Below, in pieces: positions 35,890 to 44,538 of a stretch of 64,000 nucleotides of DNA. Where the stretch lies: assembly GCA_020832465.1 (NCBI GenBank), contig JAFIER010000242.1, forward strand, positions 1 through 64,000. Direction: 5' to 3'. Position 1 is the first letter of the stretch. Each line of letters starts with the position of its first letter. A program made the position numbers and the translations under genes. This stretch comes from Bernardetiaceae bacterium. GTDB taxonomy: Bacteria > Bacteroidota > Bacteroidia > Cytophagales > Bernardetiaceae. The notes under the pieces were generated by a model. That model saw only the letters and a list, made by a program, of their open reading frames with translations. It had not been told where the DNA came from and searched no databases.

Positions 35890-35979
35890 ATGCCATGTGG
35901 TAAAAAACGTAAAAGACATAAAATTGCGACACACAAACGCAAAAAAAGATTACGTAAAAACAGACACAAAAAGAAATAA
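35890..35979 (+). CDS. AURKAIP1/COX24-domain mini protein (bS22/mS38-like ribosomal protein)
   Basis: A 29-residue, extremely basic product beginning MPCGKKRKRHK and ending RHKKK; 18 of 29 residues are Lys, Arg or His. It matches the short AURKAIP1/COX24 proteins of Bacteroidota, relatives of mitochondrial mS38 and mycobacterial bS22, which sit at the decoding region of the small subunit. A strong Shine-Dalgarno site and a following hairpin terminator support it as a real gene. Function by homology only. Confidence 0.75.
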   Translation: MPCGKKRKRHKIATHKRKKRLRKNRHKKK

Positions 35980-35997
35980 GAATTTTTAATTCTTATA

Positions 35998-36036
35998 CGA
36001 TACGCCTATTGCCTTACAGCACATAGGCGTTTTCGT
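35998..36036 (+). terminator. Rho-independent terminator-like hairpin
   Basis: TACGCCTAT pairs with ATAGGCGT around TGCCTTACAGCAC, followed by TTTTCG, 20 bases after the mini protein stop. Confidence 0.6.
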
Positions 36037-36388
36037 ATTTGTAATACTGTTTTACAACAAGACTGAAGATTTTGTATGCCCACACACCAAAGGCAAACCA
36101 AAATTTTAATGCTAAATAAAAATAAAGCAGGCTGTGCTTTGTATATTTTTACAAAACAAAAGCCATGCACGATTACATAAAGTAGCAAGTCTTTTTTATC
36201 AAGAAGGTATTTTTGAGTAAAGGCTCATACTACTATACATTTTTCCATAGCGTTATGGAAAAATGGGCTTAGAAATAACATGTCTCAAAGAAATGTTATT
36301 TCTTGATGGAGAATGCATAGTAGTATGGTAAAGGCTTAAAAATCCTCTTGCTTTGACCTATTTTATTCACTTTTAACTTCTCATTACA
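36037..36388. other. 350-base gap before RNase G
   Basis: A stretch with no clear gene or repeat to about 36215, then the D element below, then 60 bases to the RNase G start. Confidence 0.5.
36226..36327 (+). mobile_element. D-family MITE-like element with exact 9-bp target duplication
   Basis: 102 bp: CATACTACTATACATTTTTC at the left, GAATGCATAGTAGTATG at the right, inner TTCCATAGCGTTATGGAA and a B hairpin. GTAAAGGCT stands directly before (36217-36225) and after (36328-36336). A compact version of the family lacking the GGGGTTTGCAAACCCC part. Confidence 0.88.
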
Positions 36389-37948
36389 TTGAGCTGCGAG
36401 TTAGTCATCAACGCAAACGACGAAGGAGGTCGAATTGCGCTTTTGCAAGATAGAAAATTAGTTGAATTTCATTACGATGACAGTCAGAACAGCTTTACAG
36501 TAGGAGATATTTATCTCGGTACGGTGCGCCGTATTGTGCCGGGTCTCAACGCCGCTTTTATAGATATTGGCTACGAGAAAGATGCTTTTTTGCATTACTT
36601 GGACTTAGGTCCGAACATACGTTCATTGACAAAATACACGCGTGCTATCAAAAGTAGCAGACGCAATGCGAGTTACAAACTCAGTGGGTTTCCTATGGAA
36701 CCAGAGATTGATAAACTTGGCAAAATCGGAGACGTACTTAAGCCCAACCAACAAATACTGGTGCAAGTCGTCAAAGAACCCATTTCTACAAAAGGTCCGC
36801 GCCTCTCTTGTCAGCTCTCATTAGCTGGGCGCTACCTCGTACTTGTACCTTTTAGTGATAAAGTGCTTGTATCGCGAAAAATAACACGAAAAATGGAAAA
36901 AAGAAGGCTTGAAAGACTCTTAGAGTCCATTAAGCCCGAACATTTTAGTGTTATTGTACGCACTATGGCTGAAGATAAAGATGTAGCAGAGTTAGACCGA
37001 GATTTGAGTGCACTATTAGATAAATGGAAAAACGGAGTTGAAAAACTTACACGCGCCAAACCCAATGATAAAATTATTGGAGAAATGAGCCGCGCTACTT
37101 CCATTTTAAGAGATATGCTCAATGAAACCTTTGATTCTATTACCGTAGATGAAGAAGAAACTTACGATGCTATTAAAGGATTTATCCATAAAATTGCGCC
37201 TGATAAAGAAAAAATTGTCAAGCTATACAACGGAAAATCTAAAATCTTTGAAGCCTTTGGTATTGAAAAGCAACTTAAAATGCTTTTTGGAAAAACGGTA
37301 AACCTACCTAGTGGTGGATATATCATTATCGAACACACCGAAGCGCTACACGTCGTAGATGTAAATAGCGGTAATAAATCCAGTAGAGAAGACGACCAAG
37401 AATCTACTGCACTAAAGGTAAATATAGAAGCCGCAAGCGAAATTGGAAGGCAATTACAACTCCGAGATATGGGCGGAATTATAGTCATCGATTTTATCGA
37501 TATGAAAAAAAGTGAGCACAGAAAGCAGTTGTACGCTCACATGAAAGAATGTCTAAAAAGAGACCGCTCAAAACATACCATACTCCCACTCACTAAATTC
37601 GGACTGATGCAAATTACAAGACAACGCGTCAGACCCGAACTCAATATTATTACAAGAGAAAAATGCCCCACCTGCGACGGAACTGGTAAAGTAGCCGCTA
37701 CAATTGCCATTTCTGATAACATCGAGACCCAACTCGACTATATCCTTACGAAGCAAAATGCACCAAGCATTAGCCTCAACGTTCACCCTTATTTGCACGC
37801 TTTCTTTACCGCCGGATTCCCATCGAGAAGAATCAAATGGTTGTTTAAGTATTACAAATGGGTAACCATTGTCAAAGATACCTCCCTTGCCCTCAATGAG
37901 TTTAACTTCCTCAATAAGCAAGGCGAAAAAATAGAACTGTCCGTCTGA
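36389..37948 (+). CDS. rng: Ribonuclease G/E family endoribonuclease
   Basis: Cuts single-stranded AU-rich RNA in rRNA and mRNA processing. 519 residues: S1-like domain at the start (GDIYLGTVRRIVPGLNAAFI), catalytic DNase-I-like region with HVVDVNSGN and GGIIVIDFIDM (Mg-binding Asp residues), and the Zn-link pair CPTCDGTGK. The long C-terminal scaffold of RNase E is absent. Start is TTG 36389: the protein then begins MSCELVINANDEGGRIALL, as in other Bacteroidota RNase G proteins; no ATG fits. Confidence 0.92.
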   Translation: MSCELVINANDEGGRIALLQDRKLVEFHYDDSQNSFTVGDIYLGTVRRIVPGLNAAFIDIGYEKDAFLHYLDLGPNIRSLTKYTRAIKSSRRNASYKLSGFPMEPEIDKLGKIGDVLKPNQQILVQVVKEPISTKGPRLSCQLSLAGRYLVLVPFSDKVLVSRKITRKMEKRRLERLLESIKPEHFSVIVRTMAEDKDVAELDRDLSALLDKWKNGVEKLTRAKPNDKIIGEMSRATSILRDMLNETFDSITVDEEETYDAIKGFIHKIAPDKEKIVKLYNGKSKIFEAFGIEKQLKMLFGKTVNLPSGGYIIIEHTEALHVVDVNSGNKSSREDDQESTALKVNIEAASEIGRQLQLRDMGGIIVIDFIDMKKSEHRKQLYAHMKECLKRDRSKHTILPLTKFGLMQITRQRVRPELNIITREKCPTCDGTGKVAATIAISDNIETQLDYILTKQNAPSISLNVHPYLHAFFTAGFPSRRIKWLFKYYKWVTIVKDTSLALNEFNFLNKQGEKIELSV

Positions 37949-37997
37949 ATTTTGACATTTTATTTGCAAAAGCAGTCCTTATTCCCTCCTTTAAGTC

Positions 37998-38044
37998 AAA
38001 AGTCCGATTTTACACTAAAATTAGTGTAAAATCGGACTTTTCTT
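37998..38044. terminator. Bidirectional terminator rng / pdxA
   Basis: AAAAGTCCGATTTTACACTA and its full complement form a 20-bp stem, with an A-run before and TTTTCTT after. It serves two convergent genes. Unrelated to the A and B families. Confidence 0.85.
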
Positions 38045-38071
38045 GTTCGAGCATATATCATCTATAATGAG

Positions 38072-39181
38072 TTAGTCTTCAAACCCGCGCTTACTGCCTT
38101 TTTTACGGCTAGGGCGCAAAGCCTTAGGCGCACTTTTGCGTTGCTCGAGCCACGCTTCATGAGCTTTTCTATTTTTGACAATATCGCAGGCCAAAAATAA
38201 GGATTCTCGTAGCGAAGTAGCATCAGCTATATTTTTACCCGCAATATCGTAAGCCGTTCCATGATCTGGGGAAGTCCGAACTACAGGCATACCAGCTGTA
38301 TAATTTACGCCATTAGCAAATGCTAAAGTTTTGAAAGGGGTAAGCCCTTGATCGTGATACATGGCTAAAATAGCATCAAATTTTTGGTATTGCAAAGATC
38401 CAAAAAGACCATCAGCAGGAAGTGCACCAAATACAAAATGCCCTTTTTCTTTGAATTGCTTAATAACGGGATTGATTATCTTAAGCTCCTCATTGCCGAG
38501 CAAACCCTCTTCGCCTGCATGAGGATTTACGCCAAGTACTGCCACACGAGGGCGTTGAATGCCAAAATCTTGCTTTAATGATGCTAACAAAATATCTAAT
38601 TTTTCAGCGATTAGCTCTTGAGTAAGGCTTTCGCTTACTTTAGATAAGGGAATATGACCCGTAACGACACCCACACGCAAGCTACCACTCACAAGCAACA
38701 TCAAGTTTTGCTTAACACCAAACCTATCAGCATAATACTCCGTATGCCCAGCAAACTGAAAACTATCAGATTGCATATTATGCTTATTGATAGGTGCTGT
38801 TACTACCGCATCTATAAAACCATTTTTGAGTGCCTCGGTGCTTTTTTCTAATGCCATGTGCGCACAAGCACCAGCCTCAATAGTGCTTTTGCCCGGTTGC
38901 AAATTTACACTATCTAACCAGCAATTGAATATATTGATTTTGCGCTCATGCAAATTTTCACGCTCAAATTTATTGTTTTGATGGTAGGCAAAATCCATAT
39001 TGAGCACGCGTTTATAGTTTGCCATAAGCCGACCAGAAGCAAAAATAATCGGTACGCAATAATTTTTTATACGCTCATCTTGTAGCGTTTTGAGTACGAC
39101 TTCTAAGCCTATGCCATTGAAATCACCAACGGTAAGTCCTATGTGAGGCAAATATTTCGTACTTTTTTTATCTGATGACAT
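38072..39181 (-). CDS. pdxA: 4-hydroxythreonine-4-phosphate dehydrogenase
   Basis: NAD-dependent oxidation step of DXP-dependent vitamin B6 (PLP) synthesis. 369 residues with the family features: IGLTVGDFNGIGLEV, VTAPINKHNM, FAGHTEYYADRFG, VTGHIPLSKV (metal His), NPHAGEEGLLGNEE, MYHDQGLTPFKTLAFANGVN (metal His in YHDQ) and RTSPDHGTAYDIAGKN. A basic tail (SRKKGSKRG) follows. Monocistronic. Confidence 0.94.
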   Translation of the reverse strand: MSSDKKSTKYLPHIGLTVGDFNGIGLEVVLKTLQDERIKNYCVPIIFASGRLMANYKRVLNMDFAYHQNNKFERENLHERKINIFNCWLDSVNLQPGKSTIEAGACAHMALEKSTEALKNGFIDAVVTAPINKHNMQSDSFQFAGHTEYYADRFGVKQNLMLLVSGSLRVGVVTGHIPLSKVSESLTQELIAEKLDILLASLKQDFGIQRPRVAVLGVNPHAGEEGLLGNEELKIINPVIKQFKEKGHFVFGALPADGLFGSLQYQKFDAILAMYHDQGLTPFKTLAFANGVNYTAGMPVVRTSPDHGTAYDIAGKNIADATSLRESLFLACDIVKNRKAHEAWLEQRKSAPKALRPSRKKGSKRGFED

Positions 39182-39223
39182 ATTTCAAGACATGTTTTTG
39201 CGTTTATAAAAAGGCTTACAAAC

Positions 39224-39258
39224 AAGCACTAACAATTCTCAAAAAATTGTTAGTGCTT
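39224..39258. repeat. A-related hairpin with compensatory arm changes
   Basis: AAGCACTAACAATT pairs perfectly with AATTGTTAGTGCTT. Compared with the A core (CTAACAGTT) both arms carry G-to-A / C-to-T changes. In the 410-base gap upstream of pdxA and of the malic enzyme; nothing else recognised there. Confidence 0.65.
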
Positions 39259-39591
39259 CTTTGTGGCACACTTAACTTGTATATAACATAAACTTTATGC
39301 TAATACTTGCGCTAATATACGATTTTTTGAGTAATTAGGGCTTCTTAATCGCTTTAAAGTTGGAATAATGATTTTTTTTGATTAAATTTCAATTGAAAAT
39401 TATGCTTTTTAAAATTTTACTTGTAAATTCATAAATGCTTAAGAGGTTACAAATAAATAGCTAACACTTTCAGGTAGTTATAAGCTATTTAGCAAAATGC
39501 AGTCTATTCGTTACAAACAACCCACAGGGCAAGAAAAACCGTGAGTTGTTGCATATTTATAAAACAAAACACACCAATCCACACGTACAAA

Positions 39592-41925
39592 ATGGCAAAA
39601 ATTAGAAGAGAAGAAGCCCTTGATTATCATTCAAAAGGTAAACCGGGTAAGATAGAGGTCATTCCTACCAAAGCAACCAAAACACAGAGAGACCTTGCTC
39701 TGGCTTACTCACCAGGCGTAGCAGAACCATGTAAAGAAATTGCCGCCGATGTCGAAAACGTATATAAGTACACTGCTAAAGGAAATCTTGTAGCCGTTAT
39801 TTCTAATGGCACAGCAGTACTTGGACTGGGAGACTTAGGACCAGAAGCATCTAAACCTGTAATGGAAGGTAAAGGTATTTTATTTAAAATTTTTGCGGGT
39901 ATTGATGTATTTGATATCGAAATCAACTCGCGCGAAATAGAAGAAATTATCACCGTAGTAAAAGCCTTAGAACCTACTTTTGGAGGAATAAACCTCGAGG
40001 ACATCAAAGCACCCGACTGTTTTGAAATCGAGCAAAGACTCAAAAAAGAACTCAAAATTCCAATTATGCATGACGACCAGCACGGCACTGCCATTATAAC
40101 GGGTGCCGCACTGCTCAACGCCTCTGAACTTTTAAATAAACCCCTCGAAACCCTACGCATGGTCGTATCAGGTGCAGGTGCCTCAGCGATTTCTTGTATC
40201 AAAATCTTTGTAGATTTGGGTATGAAAAGAGAAAATATTATTGTCTGCGATAGCAAAGGCGTGATTAGAAAAGATAGAACCAACCTCGATGCCATTAAAG
40301 CACAGTTTGCTACAGATACTGATGCCCATACGCTTGATGACGCTATCGAAGGTACGGATATATTCCTTGGTTTATCAATGGCTGATGTCCTTACGCCCGA
40401 AATGCTGATGAAAATGGCAGAAAGACCCATAGTATTTGCACTCGCTAATCCAGACCCCGAAATTAACTACGAACTAGCCATGGCAACAAGAGACGACATT
40501 GTCATGGCAACAGGGCGATCTGACTATCCAAACCAAGTCAATAACGTACTCGGATTTCCTTTTATTTTTAGAGGCGCACTCGACGTAAGAGCTACAGAAA
40601 TCAATGAAGAAATGAAACTCGCAGCAGTACGTGCCATTGCACAACTTGCAAAAGAACCCGTACCAGACCTCGTTAAACTCGCTTATAACCAACAAAATAT
40701 GAGCTTTAGCGAAAACTATATTATTCCTAAACCATTAGACCCACGACTGCTCACTACAGTAGCGCCTGCCGTAGCAAGGGCAGCTATGGAAAGTGGAGTC
40801 GCAAAAGCACCTATCACAGACTGGGTAGCTTACGAAGACGAACTCGTCGAAAGACTTGGAAGAGACCAAAGCCTTATCCGAAGACTTAACAGCACAGCTA
40901 AACAAGACCCCAAAAGAGTCGTATTTGCAGAAGCTGATAATGCTAAAGTCCTCGTTGCTGCACTTATGGCAAAAGACGACGGAATTGCAGAACCCATACT
41001 ACTCGGTGATAGAAAGCGAATAGAAATACTTATCGCTGAAAATAACCTCGATTTAGATGGCGTTACAATCATAGACCCAAGAGGAGATGAAGCCGAAGAA
41101 AAACGTAAAATCTATGGTGATATCTTCTTCGAAAAACGCAAAAGAAGGGGTTACAACAGATACGAAGCGCATAAAATGATGAAAGAACGAAATTATTTTG
41201 GCGCAATGATGGTTGAAGAAGGCGAGGCTGATGCCTTAATCTCCGGGCTTACCCGAAAATATGCCGATACAATAAGACCAGCACTCGAAATTATTGGTAC
41301 ATATCAAGAAGGAAAAAAAGTATCGGGCATGTATCTGATGCTCACCCGAAAAGGTCCGCTTTTCTTCACTGATACAACAGTAATTCCAAATCCTACTGCT
41401 GACGAACTTACTGATATCGCAGCACACGCAGCAAGAGCTATCAAAGAGTTTGGAATCGAACCGAGAATTGCATTTCTGTCTTATTCTAATTATGGCTCAT
41501 CAGAAGGAGAAGAACCTCAAAAAGTCAGACAAGCCGCACAAAAACTCCGTAAACTATATCCAAACCTACTCATAGACGGTGAAATTCAAGCTAATATCGC
41601 TTTTAATAAGGATATTTTAGAAGAAAATTATCCATTCTCTGACTTCACAGGCCAAAGCCCGAATGTATTGATATTCCCAAACCTCTCGGCTGGAAATATT
41701 GCATACAAACTTATTCAAGAACTCGGAAATGCAGAAGCCATAGGGCCTATACTCCTCGGACTTAAAAAGTCCGTACACGTATTGCAACTCGGTAGCTCCG
41801 TCAGAGAAATCGTAAATATGGTTACGATTGCAGTAGTAGATGCCCAACTCAAAGAACGAGTAAATAAGCACGAACAAGATAAACTACAAATAGAAGAACT
41901 CCCCGCAGACCTCTCTATGAAGTAA
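39592..41925 (+). CDS. maeB: NADP-type malic enzyme with phosphotransacetylase-like domain
   Basis: Oxidative decarboxylation of malate to pyruvate, feeding NADPH. 777 residues: malic domain (about 1-170; LALAYSPGVAEPCKEI, LGDLGPEASKPVMEGK), NAD(P)-binding domain (about 170-420; VSGAGASAISC, DDQHGTAI), then a phosphate-acetyl/butyryltransferase-like domain (about 430-760), usually regulatory (acetyl-CoA) and without PTA activity. GTG 39541 is upstream in frame, but MAKIRREEALDYHSKGKPGK at 39592 is the family N-terminus. Confidence 0.94.
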   Translation: MAKIRREEALDYHSKGKPGKIEVIPTKATKTQRDLALAYSPGVAEPCKEIAADVENVYKYTAKGNLVAVISNGTAVLGLGDLGPEASKPVMEGKGILFKIFAGIDVFDIEINSREIEEIITVVKALEPTFGGINLEDIKAPDCFEIEQRLKKELKIPIMHDDQHGTAIITGAALLNASELLNKPLETLRMVVSGAGASAISCIKIFVDLGMKRENIIVCDSKGVIRKDRTNLDAIKAQFATDTDAHTLDDAIEGTDIFLGLSMADVLTPEMLMKMAERPIVFALANPDPEINYELAMATRDDIVMATGRSDYPNQVNNVLGFPFIFRGALDVRATEINEEMKLAAVRAIAQLAKEPVPDLVKLAYNQQNMSFSENYIIPKPLDPRLLTTVAPAVARAAMESGVAKAPITDWVAYEDELVERLGRDQSLIRRLNSTAKQDPKRVVFAEADNAKVLVAALMAKDDGIAEPILLGDRKRIEILIAENNLDLDGVTIIDPRGDEAEEKRKIYGDIFFEKRKRRGYNRYEAHKMMKERNYFGAMMVEEGEADALISGLTRKYADTIRPALEIIGTYQEGKKVSGMYLMLTRKGPLFFTDTTVIPNPTADELTDIAAHAARAIKEFGIEPRIAFLSYSNYGSSEGEEPQKVRQAAQKLRKLYPNLLIDGEIQANIAFNKDILEENYPFSDFTGQSPNVLIFPNLSAGNIAYKLIQELGNAEAIGPILLGLKKSVHVLQLGSSVREIVNMVTIAVVDAQLKERVNKHEQDKLQIEELPADLSMK

Positions 41926-41955
41926 AGAACAAACGCATATAATGCTATACCTGTA

Positions 41956-41996
41956 TTTGATTACTAACAGTTTTCACACAACTGTTAGTAATCAAA
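41956..41996. repeat. A-family hairpin, 17-bp stem with private arms
   Basis: TTTGATTACTAACAGTT pairs exactly with AACTGTTAGTAATCAAA. The TTTGATT arms occur only here. Confidence 0.7.
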
Positions 41997-42002
41997 ATAC
42001 AT

Positions 42003-42050
42003 CAAAAAAAAAGTAGATGCTTACAAAACGTAGCATCTACTTTTTTTTTA
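42003..42050. terminator. Bidirectional terminator, malic enzyme / tRNA-Arg
   Basis: A-run, GTAGATGCTTAC...GTAGCATCTAC stem, T-run of nine. Serves maeB on + and tRNA-Arg on -, which are convergent here. Confidence 0.85.
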
Positions 42051-42053
42051 CCT

Positions 42054-42130
42054 TGGCGCGCTCGGGAGGATTCGAACCCCCAACCCTCAGAGCCGAAATC
42101 TGATATTCTATCCAGTTGAACTACGAGCGC
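42054..42130 (-). tRNA. tRNA-Arg (anticodon UCG)
   Basis: The complement folds as a tRNA: acceptor GCGCTCG/CGAGCGC, discriminator G, encoded CCA; D arm region AACTGG; anticodon stem TCAGA/TCTGA with loop TTTCGGC, anticodon TCG; T arm GGGGG-TTCGAAT-CCTCC. Reads CGA (and other CGN with modification). A bidirectional terminator lies at its 3' side. Confidence 0.92.
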
Positions 42131-42200
42131 AATAAAAACTAAATAAGAATGCAAAAATACAAAGTTCGAACGAAAAAAACAAAAAATTATCCGTAAATAT

Positions 42201-42301
42201 CATACTACTGTACCATTTTTCCATAGCGTGGGGTTTGCAAACCCCACGCTATGGAAAAATGGACTTAAAAATAACATTTCTCTTGGAAATGTTATTTCTT
42301 A
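42201..42301 (+). repeat. D-family element truncated at the right by murG
   Basis: CATACTACTGTACCATTTTT, then a perfect palindrome TTTTCCATAGCGTGGGGTTT and its complement, and a B hairpin AATAACATTTCTCTTGGAAA. The right terminal repeat is missing; 45 bases separate it from murG. Confidence 0.7.
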
Positions 42302-42345
42302 TCTTCTTTTTGGCAAGCTGCTTCTTTTTTTGTTTATTTGCAACT

Positions 42346-43458
42346 ATGAAACTAAGAGTAATTATAAGTGGTGGGGGCACAGGTGGGCACATCTATCCTG
42401 GTATTGCTATTGCAAAAAAAATCAAGGATTTAGAACCCCAATCTGATATCCTTTTTGTAGGCGCTAAGGGTAAAATGGAAATGGAAAAAGTGCCAAAAGC
42501 TGGATTTCCTATCGAAGGCTTGCCTATTCGTGGCTTGCAGCGCAAACTCACGCTCAGCAATATCTCTTTTCCATTTCGTTTGGCTGCCAGCCTTTGGCAA
42601 GCAGACCGCATCATACGGCGATTCAGCCCCCATATCGTTATCGGTACGGGTGGCTATGCCAGTGGGGCTATGCTACAAGTCGCTACTTGGCACAAAATAC
42701 CGACCCTTATACAAGAGCAAAATAATTATGCTGGACTGACCAATCGCTTATTAGCCAAAAAAGTAAGTATCGTTTGTGTGGCTTATCCCAATATGGAAAA
42801 GCATTTTCCCAATACAAAAATTGCGCTTACTGGCAATCCTGTGCGTCAAGATTTAGAAAATATTCCAGAAACAGCAGCCCAAGCACGCGCATTTTTTCAA
42901 CTTAATCCTGATTTACCTACGGTGCTCGTTATGGGTGGGAGTGGCGGTGCGCTGCGTATCAATAATTGCATTCGCCACGGCATTGAAAAAATGATTGAAG
43001 CCGGTGCACAACTCATTTGGCAAACAGGCGCAAATTATTATCCTGAAATAAAATCTTTTTTAGAAGCAAATCCCCCTTCTATACCCGAACGAATTTTTGT
43101 ATCGGATTTTATTTATGATATGCCAAAGGCTTATCGTGCTGCTGATTTGATTGTCGCTCGTGCAGGCGCGCTTACAGTAGCCGAGCTGGCAATTGTAGGC
43201 AAAGCAAGTATTTTGGTGCCTTCGCCTAATGTCGTGGCAGACCATCAAAACAAAAATGCAACAGTACTTGCCGATGCTCAGGCCGCACTCTTAGTAAAAG
43301 ATAATCAAGCAGAAACCATGCTTATGCCTCATATTATATCCCTACTTTCGGACAATAAAAAACGGGACAGTTTTGCACAAGCTATTCGTCAGTTTGCTTT
43401 TCCCCAAGCTGCATTAAATATTGCAGAGCTGGCTTTAGCTTTGCGCAATGCAGTCTAA
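42346..43458 (+). CDS. murG: UDP-GlcNAc--(pentapeptide)pyrophosphoryl-undecaprenol GlcNAc transferase
   Basis: Adds GlcNAc to lipid I to make lipid II at the inner-membrane face. The start MKLRVIISGGGTGGHIYPGI contains the first G loop; second G loop VLVMGGSGGALRIN; RAGALTVAELAIVGKASILV and DHQNKNA are the C-terminal UDP-GlcNAc site. 370 residues is normal. The frame opens at 42235 and would add a hydrophobic N-terminus, but that part is the D repeat, so ATG 42346 is chosen. Unusually, no other mur or division genes flank it. Confidence 0.95.
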   Translation: MKLRVIISGGGTGGHIYPGIAIAKKIKDLEPQSDILFVGAKGKMEMEKVPKAGFPIEGLPIRGLQRKLTLSNISFPFRLAASLWQADRIIRRFSPHIVIGTGGYASGAMLQVATWHKIPTLIQEQNNYAGLTNRLLAKKVSIVCVAYPNMEKHFPNTKIALTGNPVRQDLENIPETAAQARAFFQLNPDLPTVLVMGGSGGALRINNCIRHGIEKMIEAGAQLIWQTGANYYPEIKSFLEANPPSIPERIFVSDFIYDMPKAYRAADLIVARAGALTVAELAIVGKASILVPSPNVVADHQNKNATVLADAQAALLVKDNQAETMLMPHIISLLSDNKKRDSFAQAIRQFAFPQAALNIAELALALRNAV

Positions 43459-43586
43459 GAGTTTGAACTTTTGAGAATAGAATTTTCGCAATTCAGCATT
43501 TTATGCGTACTTTTACGAAACCAATAAGACAATACGATATATCAAATCAAAAAACCTTTTTTATCCCACATCAAGATTAAAAAATT

Positions 43587-44363
43587 ATGGAATTCGTGAA
43601 CTTACATCTCAGCCTCGAAGCGGGCATACTTACTATCAAAGTCAATAGACCTACAAAACTCAACGCACTGAATATCAAAACTATGGAAGAGGTTTCCGCT
43701 GCTTTTGATAAAGTCTATGACGAAGATGACATCAAAGGTGTTATCTTGACTGGCGAAGGAGAAAAAGCCTTTGTAGCAGGTGCTGATATCAAAGAAATTG
43801 GTGAACTTAACCCTATGAGCGCACGTAAGTTTGCTGAAAAAGGACAAGAAACTTTTGCTAAAATCGAAAATTGCGGTAAGCCTGTCGTAGCTGCAGTCAA
43901 TGGTTTTGCTTTAGGAGGTGGCTGCGAATTGGCTATGTCTTGCCATATTAGATTAGCAGCTGAAAATGCACGCTTCGGACAGCCCGAAATCAACCTCGGT
44001 ATTATTCCCGGCTATGGCGGTACGCAGCGTTTGCCTATGCTCATTGGCAAATCTAAAGCCCTTGAGCTCATGCTTACAGGTGATATGATTAACGCCGAGC
44101 AAGCACTCCAGCTCGGATTAGTCAATGCCGTATATCCACAAGCAGAACTATACGAAAAAGCACAAGCTATGGTGCAGAAAATCATTACAAAAGCACCTAT
44201 TGCTATCGGACAAATCGTAGATAGCGTAAATGCCTTTTATAATAGCGAAGACGGATACCAAACAGAAGCCAATGCCTTTGCTAACTGTTGTAAAACCGAA
44301 GACTTCAAAGAGGGTACGGCTGCATTTTTAGAAAAAAGAAAGCCCGAGTTCAAAGGAAAATAA
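43587..44363 (+). CDS. Enoyl-CoA hydratase (crotonase family)
   Basis: Hydrates trans-2-enoyl-CoA in fatty-acid or amino-acid breakdown. 258 residues with oxyanion-hole motifs AFVAGADIKEI and ALGGGCELAMSCHI, and both catalytic glutamates (Glu114 and Glu134, the latter in FGQPEINLGIIPGYGGTQR). Short-chain hydratase (crotonase) rather than isomerase is suggested by the Glu pair. Downstream ABC exporter is 175 bases away across an A-like hairpin, so probably a separate unit. Confidence 0.92.
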   Translation: MEFVNLHLSLEAGILTIKVNRPTKLNALNIKTMEEVSAAFDKVYDEDDIKGVILTGEGEKAFVAGADIKEIGELNPMSARKFAEKGQETFAKIENCGKPVVAAVNGFALGGGCELAMSCHIRLAAENARFGQPEINLGIIPGYGGTQRLPMLIGKSKALELMLTGDMINAEQALQLGLVNAVYPQAELYEKAQAMVQKIITKAPIAIGQIVDSVNAFYNSEDGYQTEANAFANCCKTEDFKEGTAAFLEKRKPEFKGK

Positions 44364-44483
44364 GCAATTAGATATTTAGCACGCTTGAGCTGGTCCTTGT
44401 CCCTACTCATAAGGCTTAAAAACAGATTAAAGCTCGTTTTGCGTACTTTATGAATGCTAAATGAGTTAATATCTATTGAGCAT

Positions 44484-44516
44484 AGAACTAACATTTTTTT
44501 GAAAAGTGTTAGTTCT
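44484..44516. repeat. A-related hairpin
   Basis: AGAACTAACATTTTTTTGAA ... GTGTTAGTTCT; central mismatches, intact outer stem. Just before the ABC exporter start. Confidence 0.55.
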
Positions 44517-44538
44517 TGCATCAATTTTATAAAATTAT

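Noticed and set aside
39541-39591. GTG start of the malic enzyme
   Set aside because: Canonical N-terminus MAKIRREEAL starts at 39592.
39705-40430. 241-codon frame opposite the malic enzyme gene
   Set aside because: Complete overlap with a strongly supported gene; serine-rich shadow translation typical of an antisense frame.
42235-42345. N-terminal hydrophobic extension of murG
   Set aside because: Encoded by a D-family repeat, and the family N-terminus begins at 42346.
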